A stretch of DNA of 64,000 bases from Azophilus sp965200465 (GTDB lineage Bacteria; Pseudomonadota; Gammaproteobacteria; Pseudomonadales; Azotimanducaceae), in the NCBI GenBank assembly GCA_965200465.1, contig OZ241358.1:3100001-3164000 (forward strand), in the 5' to 3' direction. This document shows positions 37,182-45,369 of the stretch, piece after piece (position 1 is the stretch's first letter; every line of letters starts with the position of its first letter). Both the position numbers and the translations under genes were made by a program. The notes below the pieces were generated by a model, which worked only from the letters and a program-made list of their open reading frames with translations, did not search any database and had not been told where the DNA came from.

Positions 37182-39899
37182 TTGCCGGAACACATCTACG
37201 CCCTGCCGGAAGGCTACCGCCACGAAGCGTACGAGTTTCAACGCCTGCTCAGCGTTGATCGCTACTGCGTCAAGTACTTGGGCTACGACCACGGCGAAGA
37301 CCGCCAAGTGGCGATCAAGGAGTACCTGCCGGACAGCCTTGCGGTGCGCCAGGACGACCTTTCGGTGGTGCCCCGCTCCTCGGCCGGCAAGGCGGACTTT
37401 GACGCCGGGCTAACGCGCTTTCTTGACGGGGCGCGGGCGCAGTCCCGGGTTGACCACCCCGGCATGGCCAAAGTGCATCACTGGCTGCGGGCCAACGGCA
37501 CCGGCTACATCATCATGGAGTATGTGGAGGGTGAAACGCTCTCCGCCCTGCTGCGGCAGCGCGAGAGGCTGCCGGAGGAGCAACTCGAACGGATGGTGCA
37601 GGCCGTTTTGGGCGCCTTGGAGCAATTGCACGACATCGGCGTGCTGCACCAGGACATCAAGCCGGGCAACATCGTCTTCCGCACTGACGGCGCACCGCTG
37701 CTGCTCGAATCCGGAGTGGGGCGCTACACCCGCGGCACCGCCCGCCAGATGTTCGCGGACCGCTCCGGCGGCTTTGAGTTTGCGCCTCTCAATCCCGGCT
37801 ACGCGGCCTTGGAGCAGTACTCCAGCCGCAGCCGCTTGGGGCCTTGGACCGACATTTACGCCTTTGCGGCGGTCCTCTACCGCAGCGTGACCGGCGAAGT
37901 GCCGCCGGATGCGCCGGCCCGGGTCATCGACGATGAGCTGGCGCCGGCCGCCGCAGCTGTCCAAGGCGCCTACGACCCGAAGATGCTGGCCGCCATTGAC
38001 GCCGGCTTGGCGGTTCCAGCCGGGGAGCGGCCGACCAGCATCGCGGCTTGGCGAGCCACGCTGCCCGGCGCCGCGGAGGGCTCGGCAACCGCCGATGTGG
38101 AGCGTCCGGGGCATCTGGCCAGGGGCTCCACTCGGGTCGCCGCCCGCGGCTTCGCCCATCCCACCCGCAAGGAAGGCGATGCGGCGGCCGCCGAGGGAGA
38201 GGCCAAACCGCGGCGGCCAGTCATCGCCTGGCTGATTCCAACCGCCGCGGCCTTGGCGGTCACCGCCATGCTCACTTGGGTGGACGTTGGCGTCCTGCGC
38301 TCCACTGGCGAAGGCGCCGGCCCGCTTGCGCCGGCGACGTTGGTGGTGCGCACCGTCCCCGATGGCGTCGAGGTTCGGCTGGGCAACCGGACATTGGGGC
38401 AGACGCCGCTGGAAGTGGCGGATCTGGCCCCCGGCACCTACGACCTCACGCTGCGCCATCCGCTTTATGAGACGGCGGAGTTGGCGCAGCAAAACCTTGC
38501 GTCCGGCGTTTCGACCTTGGTCGAGCAAACGCTGGTGCGCGCCATGGGGGGGCTGCGGGTGTTGACGTCGCCGCCGGGCGCCTGGATTGAATACGCCGGC
38601 GAACGCCTCGCCGAAGTCACCCCGGCCAACTTGCAGGGCCTGCCGGCCGGCCCCATCGAACTGCTGCTGGGCGCTGACGGATACCGCCAAGCCCTAGTGC
38701 AGGCGGAAGTGCCCAGGGGCAGTGCCGGCACGCTTGATTTCACCTTGGAGGCCAGCATCACCTACGGCACGTTGACGCTGGCCGTGACGCCGGAGGACGC
38801 CGCCGTGACGTTGCCGGACCTTGAGCTTCCCTACAGCCCGGGCATGCGTCTCCCGGAAGGGGCGCATCGCGTGGCAGTGAGCCGGGCGGACTACCAGCCG
38901 GACGCCCGCGTCGTGGAGGTGGTTGGCGACACCTCGGTGGTGGTGGAGATGATCGCCCTGCTGCAGCCGTTCACCGTCGCGGTTACGCCCACCGAGGCGA
39001 TGGTCCGGTTCACCGACGGCGGAAGCTATGCTCCGGGCGTTCTGCTGCTGCCGGGGGAGTACGGCGTTGAGGCCATGGCGGCCGGATACGAGACTCGCCG
39101 CGAGACCGTCAGGCATGGCGGCGGCCCTACGGAGTTCGCTTTGGCCTTGGCGCCGGGCGTTGGCGAGTTTGTGGATGCACTGGCCTCCGGCGGCGCCGGC
39201 CCCACCATGGTGCTTATTCCCACTGGCGAATTCCGCATGGGCTGCGCTTCGGGTCCTGACTGCCGCGACAACGAAGGGCCGGAGCGAAACCTAGTAATGC
39301 GAACGCCGTTCGCCCTGTCCAAGCATGAGGTGACGTTCGCCCAATACGATCGCTTTGCGGAAGCCGCCGGCAGCGCTTCGCCAACCAGCCCCCCAGGTTG
39401 GGGGCGGGGCAACAATCCGGTGGTCAACGTCTCTTGGGAGGATGCGGCGGCCTATGCCGAGTGGCTCTCGGAGGAGACCGGCCGGGTCTATCGGCTGCCG
39501 AGCGAAGCGGAATGGGAGTACGCCGCCCGGGCCGGCGCCGCAACCAACTTCAGTTGGGGAGACGCGGTCGATGCGGACCAAGCCAACTGCAACGGCTGCG
39601 GCAGCCAATGGGACAACGACCGGCCGGCCCCGGTGGGCTCCTTTGCCGCCAATCCCTGGGGCCTGCACGACATGCACGGCAATGTCTGGGAATGGGCGCT
39701 CGACTGCCACAGTGAGGACTACCGCGGCGCTGCGGCGGACGGCGAGGCGTACACCGATGGAGACTGCGCCCGCCGCATCCTGCGTGGAGGCTCCTGGTCC
39801 AGCAGCCCGGCGGTCATCCGCGCCGCCGCCCGCGAATGGGACAACGCCTCCGTGCGCACCACGACCACCGGCTTCCGCCTCGCCGCCGCGGTCAATTAA
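37182..39899 (+). CDS. Degenerate Ser/Thr kinase fused to PEGA-like repeats and FGE/SUMF1-like domain
   Basis: Fusion of 905 residues. The N-terminal ~300 residues are a Hanks-type kinase of the bacterial family with VAIKEYLPD (Lys46) and PGYAALEQYSSRSRLGPWTDIYA. The catalytic loop is HQDIKPGNI (H156-Q-D158 instead of HRD), and the DFG motif reads E176-S-G, so the Mg-binding Asp is replaced. One membrane helix (VIAWLIPTAAALAVTAMLTWV, about residue 350) leads to periplasmic PEGA-like beta repeats (LVVRTVPDGVEVRLGNRTLGQTPLEVADL; LRVLTSPPGAWIEYAGE). A C-terminal formylglycine-enzyme-like domain follows (MVLIPTGEFRMG, RLPSEAEWEYAARAG, MHGNVWEWALDC, LRGGSWSSSP, GFRLA); the two catalytic Cys of true FGE in the RGGS region are absent. 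TTG start follows GGAGGAAGGA. It overlaps the convergent gene by 8 nt. Confidence 0.85.
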   Translation: MPEHIYALPEGYRHEAYEFQRLLSVDRYCVKYLGYDHGEDRQVAIKEYLPDSLAVRQDDLSVVPRSSAGKADFDAGLTRFLDGARAQSRVDHPGMAKVHHWLRANGTGYIIMEYVEGETLSALLRQRERLPEEQLERMVQAVLGALEQLHDIGVLHQDIKPGNIVFRTDGAPLLLESGVGRYTRGTARQMFADRSGGFEFAPLNPGYAALEQYSSRSRLGPWTDIYAFAAVLYRSVTGEVPPDAPARVIDDELAPAAAAVQGAYDPKMLAAIDAGLAVPAGERPTSIAAWRATLPGAAEGSATADVERPGHLARGSTRVAARGFAHPTRKEGDAAAAEGEAKPRRPVIAWLIPTAAALAVTAMLTWVDVGVLRSTGEGAGPLAPATLVVRTVPDGVEVRLGNRTLGQTPLEVADLAPGTYDLTLRHPLYETAELAQQNLASGVSTLVEQTLVRAMGGLRVLTSPPGAWIEYAGERLAEVTPANLQGLPAGPIELLLGADGYRQALVQAEVPRGSAGTLDFTLEASITYGTLTLAVTPEDAAVTLPDLELPYSPGMRLPEGAHRVAVSRADYQPDARVVEVVGDTSVVVEMIALLQPFTVAVTPTEAMVRFTDGGSYAPGVLLLPGEYGVEAMAAGYETRRETVRHGGGPTEFALALAPGVGEFVDALASGGAGPTMVLIPTGEFRMGCASGPDCRDNEGPERNLVMRTPFALSKHEVTFAQYDRFAEAAGSASPTSPPGWGRGNNPVVNVSWEDAAAYAEWLSEETGRVYRLPSEAEWEYAARAGAATNFSWGDAVDADQANCNGCGSQWDNDRPAPVGSFAANPWGLHDMHGNVWEWALDCHSEDYRGAAADGEAYTDGDCARRILRGGSWSSSPAVIRAAAREWDNASVRTTTTGFRLAAAVN

Positions 39900-40926
39900 C
39901 CGCGCAGCAAAGTCCGGCTAGCCCGTTATTCAAGGCGGCGGGGGGGGGGGGGGCATCGGAGAAATCCGCCAAAGCGAGCATCTGCTCCTGAAGCACCCCG
40001 GCCAACCGCTGCACATGGGACGGGAGCACCATGCGCGGCGCTCGGTATTCGCCCCTCGGCAAGGGGCTGTAGGCCGCACCAAGGCGTTGCCCTAGGTAGG
40101 CGAGGTCGGAGACCAAGGCGGTCGCCAAGTCGTAGTTGTCAGCCGGAGCGACGTTTTGCAGCCGCATCTCCGCCTCCAAGTCCAGCGCCAGCAGCTGAAC
40201 GCCCTGCGCCGCCGGAGCGGTTGGCAAGAGGCGCAGGCACTCCACTAGGCGCTGATGAACGTCCGCCGGCCGCTCACCCTCAGTCAAGGTCGCCGGCGCG
40301 GGATACAGGCCGTCCAGCAAGTTGCCGGCTTGGTCAATGGCCAGCAACACGCGGTTGTAAACGTCCCTAGGCGGCATGGACCGGCGCAGCATTAGGCCGA
40401 CCTGCCGGCTTGCCTGCACGATTTGCGCCAGCACCGCGCTGTTGTTTGGCGCGGCGTCCCCCGGCGGGGGACGCGCCAGCGACACCCTGATGTTGTGCAG
40501 GCGCAGCAAGGCCTGGAGCCGATCATGGGCGTCCTTGACCAAGCGCTGCACGTCTGCAAGCCGAATGTCCCGCCCCTGGGGAGCGGTTCGCGGCTGGGCT
40601 CTGCGCCAAGCGTCCGCCGCTAACGACAAACTTCTGCCGCCCGCCAACTCTTCACTAAGCTGGAAGGTCCTCCTGTACAGCGCCTGCGCCTGCCAGAACA
40701 AATGCCGCGGCGCCGCATCCCGCACGGTCCAGGGCGGTGCGGCGAGCTTGGGTTCGCCGGCGACCCAGCGCAACGCCTCCAACTCCAGCCGGAAACCCTC
40801 GACGGCGCGGTGGAGGTCCGCCGGCGACGCTTCCGCTCCTTCGGCGGCGCTGCCAAGCAACAGCGTCAGCACCGCCAGCAGGCGCCGTGCATGGCTGGGC
40901 CGATGGATTCGGCTGCTTTCGATCAT
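39892..40926 (-). CDS. Exported protein of unrecognised paralogous family, member B
   Basis: Protein of 344 residues with signal peptide (SHARRLLAVLTLLLGSAAEG). It is a paralogue of the product at 36206-37141; shared blocks are DLHRAVEGFRLELEALR, APRHLFWQAQALYRRTFQLSEELA, VLAQIVQASRQVGLMLRRS, RDVYNRVLLAIDQAGNLL, VHQRLVECLRLL, YDLATALVSDLAYLG and LPSHVQRLAGVLQEQMLALAD. Mature protein predicted helical and periplasmic; no function known to me. GAGGG lies 8 nt before ATG 40926. The C-terminal DAPPPPAALNNGLAG is encoded across the poly-G tract, so the last 15 residues may vary. It is divergent from the TonB receptor at 41145 and tail-to-tail with the kinase-like gene. Confidence 0.65.
   Translation of the reverse strand: MIESSRIHRPSHARRLLAVLTLLLGSAAEGAEASPADLHRAVEGFRLELEALRWVAGEPKLAAPPWTVRDAAPRHLFWQAQALYRRTFQLSEELAGGRSLSLAADAWRRAQPRTAPQGRDIRLADVQRLVKDAHDRLQALLRLHNIRVSLARPPPGDAAPNNSAVLAQIVQASRQVGLMLRRSMPPRDVYNRVLLAIDQAGNLLDGLYPAPATLTEGERPADVHQRLVECLRLLPTAPAAQGVQLLALDLEAEMRLQNVAPADNYDLATALVSDLAYLGQRLGAAYSPLPRGEYRAPRMVLPSHVQRLAGVLQEQMLALADFSDAPPPPAALNNGLAGLCCAVN
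39940..39953. repeat. 14-nt G homopolymer inside a coding region
   Basis: A run of 14 G (plus strand) lies inside the convergent gene 39892-40926, where it encodes Pro-Pro-Pro-Pro 15 codons before the stop. Both alternative frames hit a stop (TGA or TAA) within five codons after the tract. Long G/C tracts are prone to slipped-strand changes, and also to sequencing error. Confidence 0.9.
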
Positions 40927-41144
40927 GGCAAAGCCCTCAAGAGACCAACGTTGACGGTTTGCAACAGCTTGCGACCCGCCGCTTGGCATGTCAATCAGGC
41001 CGTTGGCGCGCATTGCGGACATTGCGGTCGCCAACGGCGCCCTGCGCCGCACCTTATGTGGCCAACGCCGGCCATTGGTGTATCATTGTCCCTCAAACTG
41101 GCTTCGGGAAGCGGGATCTTCGCCAAATGGGAAGGGGATGACCA

Positions 41145-43682
41145 ATGAAGCAAGCATCTAGTTTGATCACTTCCTTGCGCCGGCCTGCGGCTTGGCTGTT
41201 CGCTGGCGTCTGCGGCCTTGTGGGGCCGAATCTGCTTTTGGCGGAAGAGGTGTCAATCACCATCATGGACGCCGAGGGCCGATTGATTGAGGAGTTGGTG
41301 GTCGTGGGCAGCCGCAGCGCACCGCGCGCCGCGCGGGACTCCATCGTGCCGGTGGACTCGTTCGGCTCCGTCGCCCTGTCTTCGCAAAGCGACGCGGACC
41401 TTTCCAACATCATTCGCGCCATAGTGCCCTCGTTCCACGTCAGCACCAATCCGTCCAGGGATGCGGCGGCCCTGTTGCGACCGGTCAACCTGCGCGGCTT
41501 GGCGCCGGACCACACGCTGGTCTTGGTGAACAACAAGCGCCGGCATCGGGGCGCGGTCATTCAGTGGATTTCCAACGGCGCTTCGGACGGCGCCCAAGGG
41601 CCGGACATTTCCGCCATTCCGGCGGTCGCCATCGAACGCATGGAGGTGCTGCGAGACGGCGCCGCCGCCCAGTACGGCTCGGACGCCATCGCCGGAGTCA
41701 TCAACTTCGTGCTCAAGGACGCCGCCGAGGGCGGCAGCCTGGAGGCCAAGTGGGGCTTCCATTCGAAGGATTCCTCAGAGGACCAGCTAGCCGTTTCCGG
41801 CAACGTCGGCCTGCCGGTCTTCGGCAGCGGCTTCCTGAATCTGAGCGGCGAATTCAGCGAATCCTCCTCCACCGACCGCAGTGTGCAGCATCCGTCGGCG
41901 GCTGCGTTGACCGCCGCCGGCGTCCCCGGCGTTGCGGACCCGGCCAAGCCGTGGGGCGAACCCGACATGCGGGACGGCATCAAGCTCTTCGCCAACTTCG
42001 GCGCACCGCTCAACGACATGGCGGAACTGTACGCCTTCGGCAACTACACCAGCCGCGAATCCGAAACGGTCTTCTTCTACCGCCCGCCGCAAGGCCGCAC
42101 CGGCGTTTACGTCAGCGGCGGCAAGCTGCTGATTGGCGGCGCCGCCGCCTGCAAGGCGCAGTACGACTACGACGCAACGGCGGCGAACGTCGCCATCGCC
42201 AGCGCCCTGCTGCGCGACGACCCCAGCTGCTTCGGCTTCGCCGAAATTCTGCCGGCGGGCTTCACGCCCCTGTTCGGCGCCGACATGTCGGACATGTCCA
42301 GCGTGGCCGGCGTCCGCGGAACGCTTGGCGGCGGCCTCAACTACGACGTTTCGGCCAGTTGGGGCCGCAACAAGATGGACTACTTCATCAACAACACGGT
42401 CAACGCCTCGCACGGGCCAAACACGCCGCGGTCCTTCGACATCGGCGACTACATCCAAACGGAGACCAACTTCCACATAGACCTCTCCTATCCGTTGGAC
42501 GTGGGGCTGGCCAACGACCTCAACGTGGCCGGCGGCTTTGAATGGCGCGAGGAGGAGTTCGAAATCACCACCGGCGAACCGGCCTCCTGGGACACGGGTC
42601 CCTACGGGGCGGACGGCTTTTCGGCTCGCTCCAACGGTTTTGGCGGCTTCAACCCGGCCAGCTCCGGCAAATGGGACCGCGCCAACGTCGCCGCCTATCT
42701 GGACTTGGAGACGGACCTCAACGACCGCTGGCGGGTGAACGCCGCCCTGCGCTGGGAGGACTTCGACGGCTTTGGCTCCGTCACCAACTTCAAGTTGGCG
42801 AGCCGGGTGCGGCTTACGGACATTCTCTCGGTCCGGGCCGCCTACAGCACCGGCTTCCGAGCGCCGACCCCGGGGCAGCAAAACGCCAACAATCTGGCCA
42901 CGGTGGTGGATTCGGCCACCGGGGAGTTCCGCGAGCAGGGCACCGTGGCTTCGACCAATCCGGTGGCCATAGCCTTGGGCGGCGCCTTGCTCGATGCGGA
43001 GGAGTCCAAGAACTACACCGCCGGCTTGGTGCTTGAGTTGCCCAACGGCGCCAGTCTCACGGTCGATTGGTTCCGCATCGATCTCGAGGACCGCATCGCC
43101 CTTTCCGCCACCATGTCCTTGTCTGACGCAGTCCGGCAGGCGCTGATCGACAGCGGCGTTACCGAGGCGGCGGACTTCAACAACGTTCGCTTCTTCGCCA
43201 ACGACTTCGACACCCGCACCCAAGGGGTTGACGCGGTGGTCACCTACGGCTTCGATTCGGATTTCGGGCGCACGGATTTGCTGTTGGGCTACAACTACAC
43301 GGACACGGACCTCAAAGCCTTCTCGGCGGCCTCCACTGGCGCTAGGCGGCGGGCGCTGGAGCGCGGTTCGCCAAGCTCGCGGCTGAGCTTAAGCGTTGCC
43401 CAAGCCTATGACCGCTTGAGCTTGGTGATGCGCTACAACTACTTTGGAAGCTGGTTCGACTCCGACGACAACCATGTCCACGACGGCTACGGCCTGCTGG
43501 ACGTTTCCGCTCAGTACGCCTTCACCGACAACCTTAGTTTCACCTTGGGGTCGGACAACGTGCTGGACTCCTATCCTGACAAGGCGGTGCGCTCGCCGAG
43601 TTCCGGGCGCTTGTATCCTCGCTACTCGCCGGCGGGATACAGCGGGCGGGTTGTGTATGGACGGCTGCGCTACGCCTTCTAG
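41145..43682 (+). CDS. TonB-dependent outer-membrane receptor
   Basis: Outer-membrane receptor of 845 residues; ligand unknown. Signal peptide LRRPAAWLFAGVCGLVGPNLLLAEE is followed by IEELVVVGSRSAPRA (TonB-box region). The plug carries NLRGLAPDHTLVLVNNKRRH and IERMEVLRDGAAAQYGSDAIAGVINFVLKD. The barrel ends SSGRLYPRYSPAGYSGRVVYGRLRYAF, with the C-terminal Phe required for barrel assembly. AAGGGGATGACCA precedes ATG 41145. This subfamily (plug with RRHRGA and AQYGSDAIAG) is common in gammaproteobacteria. The next gene, with a TonB C-terminal domain, starts inside its last codons. Confidence 0.93.
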   Translation: MKQASSLITSLRRPAAWLFAGVCGLVGPNLLLAEEVSITIMDAEGRLIEELVVVGSRSAPRAARDSIVPVDSFGSVALSSQSDADLSNIIRAIVPSFHVSTNPSRDAAALLRPVNLRGLAPDHTLVLVNNKRRHRGAVIQWISNGASDGAQGPDISAIPAVAIERMEVLRDGAAAQYGSDAIAGVINFVLKDAAEGGSLEAKWGFHSKDSSEDQLAVSGNVGLPVFGSGFLNLSGEFSESSSTDRSVQHPSAAALTAAGVPGVADPAKPWGEPDMRDGIKLFANFGAPLNDMAELYAFGNYTSRESETVFFYRPPQGRTGVYVSGGKLLIGGAAACKAQYDYDATAANVAIASALLRDDPSCFGFAEILPAGFTPLFGADMSDMSSVAGVRGTLGGGLNYDVSASWGRNKMDYFINNTVNASHGPNTPRSFDIGDYIQTETNFHIDLSYPLDVGLANDLNVAGGFEWREEEFEITTGEPASWDTGPYGADGFSARSNGFGGFNPASSGKWDRANVAAYLDLETDLNDRWRVNAALRWEDFDGFGSVTNFKLASRVRLTDILSVRAAYSTGFRAPTPGQQNANNLATVVDSATGEFREQGTVASTNPVAIALGGALLDAEESKNYTAGLVLELPNGASLTVDWFRIDLEDRIALSATMSLSDAVRQALIDSGVTEAADFNNVRFFANDFDTRTQGVDAVVTYGFDSDFGRTDLLLGYNYTDTDLKAFSAASTGARRRALERGSPSSRLSLSVAQAYDRLSLVMRYNYFGSWFDSDDNHVHDGYGLLDVSAQYAFTDNLSFTLGSDNVLDSYPDKAVRSPSSGRLYPRYSPAGYSGRVVYGRLRYAF

Positions 43683-44163
43683 GCCGGCTTGGAGCACCAA
43701 GTCGGCGGGGCCAATTTGGGCAGCTGTCCTGGCTGCCCTGCTGTGGCCGCTCGGCGCGGAGCGGGCGTTGGCGCAAGCAGCCTCGGCAAGCGTTGAGGCG
43801 CCGCTGGTGCATTTGCATTGCAGCATGGGCGACGACGGGGCAGCCAATTGCAAGGAGGGCATCTCGGCCAGCAACATCGACGGCTGGCGGCCGCAGGCGC
43901 AGTTTGCGCCGCAGCCGCAGTATCCCCCGAATCTGCTCAATGAGGAAACCGAAGGCTGGGTGCTGGTTCGGTTCACCATTTCCAAAGAGGGCACGGTGCT
44001 TGACCCAGTGGTTATCAGGTCGCAGCCGCCGGACACTCCTTTTGACGGAGCCGCCTTGCGCACCGTGGGCCGCTACAGGTTTGAGCCGACAGTGGTGGAC
44101 GGCCAAGCCGTGGCGGTGCATGATGTCGCCGTGCGCATGGCGTTCTCCATTGACGACAATTGA
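43657..44163 (+). CDS. Exported TonB C-terminal-domain protein
   Basis: Protein of 168 residues whose C-terminal ~90 residues are a TonB_C domain: PQYPPNLLNEETEGWVLVRF, ISKEGTVLDPVVIRSQPP, FDGAALRTVGRYRFEPTVVDGQAV. Unlike real TonB it lacks the Pro-rich spacer; its N-terminus (IWAAVLAALLWPLGAERALAQA) reads as a cleavable signal peptide, so it may be released into the periplasm, although an uncleaved anchor is possible. ATG 43657 overlaps the receptor gene by 26 nt and has GGGCGGG about 6 nt upstream; no start codon occurs in this frame after the receptor stop. Two Cys (HCSMGDDGAANCKEG) may form a disulfide. It probably modulates or energises the adjacent receptor. Confidence 0.75.
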   Translation: MDGCATPSRPAWSTKSAGPIWAAVLAALLWPLGAERALAQAASASVEAPLVHLHCSMGDDGAANCKEGISASNIDGWRPQAQFAPQPQYPPNLLNEETEGWVLVRFTISKEGTVLDPVVIRSQPPDTPFDGAALRTVGRYRFEPTVVDGQAVAVHDVAVRMAFSIDDN

Positions 44164-44297
44164 CGTAGCTCGGCGGCAACCCGCAAGCCGGCCAAACGGA
44201 AGGATGAGATCAGGGACTTGACCGGACCGGGCTGCGGAAGGCATTATCGGCACCGGTTCGGCCTGTGCTGAAAGAAGCCTCACGGGAGGATTGAGAG

Positions 44298-45239
44298 ATG
44301 GATGTGCAAAGCGCCTGCAGGGAAGTCATCAGCGATGTGGACGGCTCCTTGGGCTGCATCGTCATCGACATGCAGACGGGGCTTACCGTGGCTTCCGAAT
44401 GCCGTCAGGGTGCGGCCTTGAACGATGCGATGATCGGCTTGGTTTCCGTCATCAGCACGAACATGTTCTGCGGGCGAATGATTCGCCGCTTTGAGGAACT
44501 GCTGGACCGCCCCAGCCCAGCGGCTGCGGGGTTCGTGCGCGAAGTGCAGATGACCACGGCGCAGACCAATCAGTTCATGTCGGCCATACCGGGCTGGCAA
44601 AACGGGCTGTTGGTGTTCATCACCAACAAGTCGGTCAGCTTGGGGTTGGGCTGGATGGCCGTGCATCGCATCGTGGATCGTTTGGGCGCCTTGCCCTCCC
44701 CGGCTTCGCCGGCGGCCGAGGCGCCGCCGCCACGCCCAGCGCCGGAACCAAGGGCGCCCAGCGCCGAAATCTTCCCGGAGGCCGGCCCCACGCCTTCCAC
44801 GCCATTCCCACAGGCGCCCTTGGCGCCGCCGTTGCGGGGCCAGCCAAGCGCTCCTTCATCGCCGCTTGCGGCGGAGGAGGGCAGGCCGCAGCAAGCGCCG
44901 GATGCGGCCTACCGCTTCGACCGTCCGCGGGGTGGCGAAGCGCCTCTTGCCGCACCGCTGGGGGACGCCGCCGCGGCACCTAGGTACGCCGTTCCTGACC
45001 CGCAGGCGGCGCCCGCAGCAGAGGAGCCGCCCTTGGGCGGCCGGACGCCGGAAGATCCGGGAGCGCAAGCGCAGGCCGCCAGGGCCTTGGCTGAAGAGGT
45101 GTTGGCGGCCACTAGGCGGAAGGCCGAGTTGGAGGCAGCCCCGCCAGCCGCACAAGCCAACGCGCCCAAGGCCAAGGCGCCGGCTGGGGCGCGCATGAAC
45201 ATGTTTTCGTCGCGCAAGAAGAAGCGAGGCGCGAAATAG
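44298..45239 (+). CDS. Roadblock/LC7-like protein B with long Ala/Pro-rich tail
   Basis: Protein of 313 residues. Residues 1-130 are the roadblock-like fold and parallel protein A (33605-34291): VDGSLGCIVIDMQTGLTVAS, AMIGLVSVISTNMFCGRMIRRFEELL, FVREVQMTTAQTNQFMSAIPGW, LLVFITNKSVSLGLGWMAVHRIV. The rest is a low-complexity Pro/Ala/Glu tail ending with a basic cluster (SSRKKKRGAK). The tail is not conserved with protein A. GGGAGG is 8 nt before ATG 44298. Cytoplasmic by composition; no MglA-type GTPase lies nearby. It may report on, or scaffold, the neighbouring kinase-like or Tad proteins. Confidence 0.7.
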   Translation: MDVQSACREVISDVDGSLGCIVIDMQTGLTVASECRQGAALNDAMIGLVSVISTNMFCGRMIRRFEELLDRPSPAAAGFVREVQMTTAQTNQFMSAIPGWQNGLLVFITNKSVSLGLGWMAVHRIVDRLGALPSPASPAAEAPPPRPAPEPRAPSAEIFPEAGPTPSTPFPQAPLAPPLRGQPSAPSSPLAAEEGRPQQAPDAAYRFDRPRGGEAPLAAPLGDAAAAPRYAVPDPQAAPAAEEPPLGGRTPEDPGAQAQAARALAEEVLAATRRKAELEAAPPAAQANAPKAKAPAGARMNMFSSRKKKRGAK

Positions 45240-45369
45240 CCGAAATAGCCGCCATGAGGTTTCGCCGAGTTCACAGCCGGGAATCTTGCATGGCCGCAAG
45301 CCGCAATGGTCGGCGATTGCCGGCGCGGCAAATCAAGGAAATCAAGGAACAGCAGGGAGCACTTCATCA

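Noticed and set aside
37410..38690. 426-codon frame opposite the kinase-like gene
   Set aside because: Antisense shadow; no initiation site, and the kinase and PEGA motifs are on the plus strand.
39892..39899. 8-nt overlap of convergent genes considered as an annotation error
   Set aside because: Both reading frames end naturally there and both proteins have conserved endings; short tail-to-tail overlap is acceptable.
41787..43223. 478-codon frame opposite the second TonB receptor
   Set aside because: Shadow of the receptor: Val/Gly/His-rich low-complexity translation without any domain or ribosome site.
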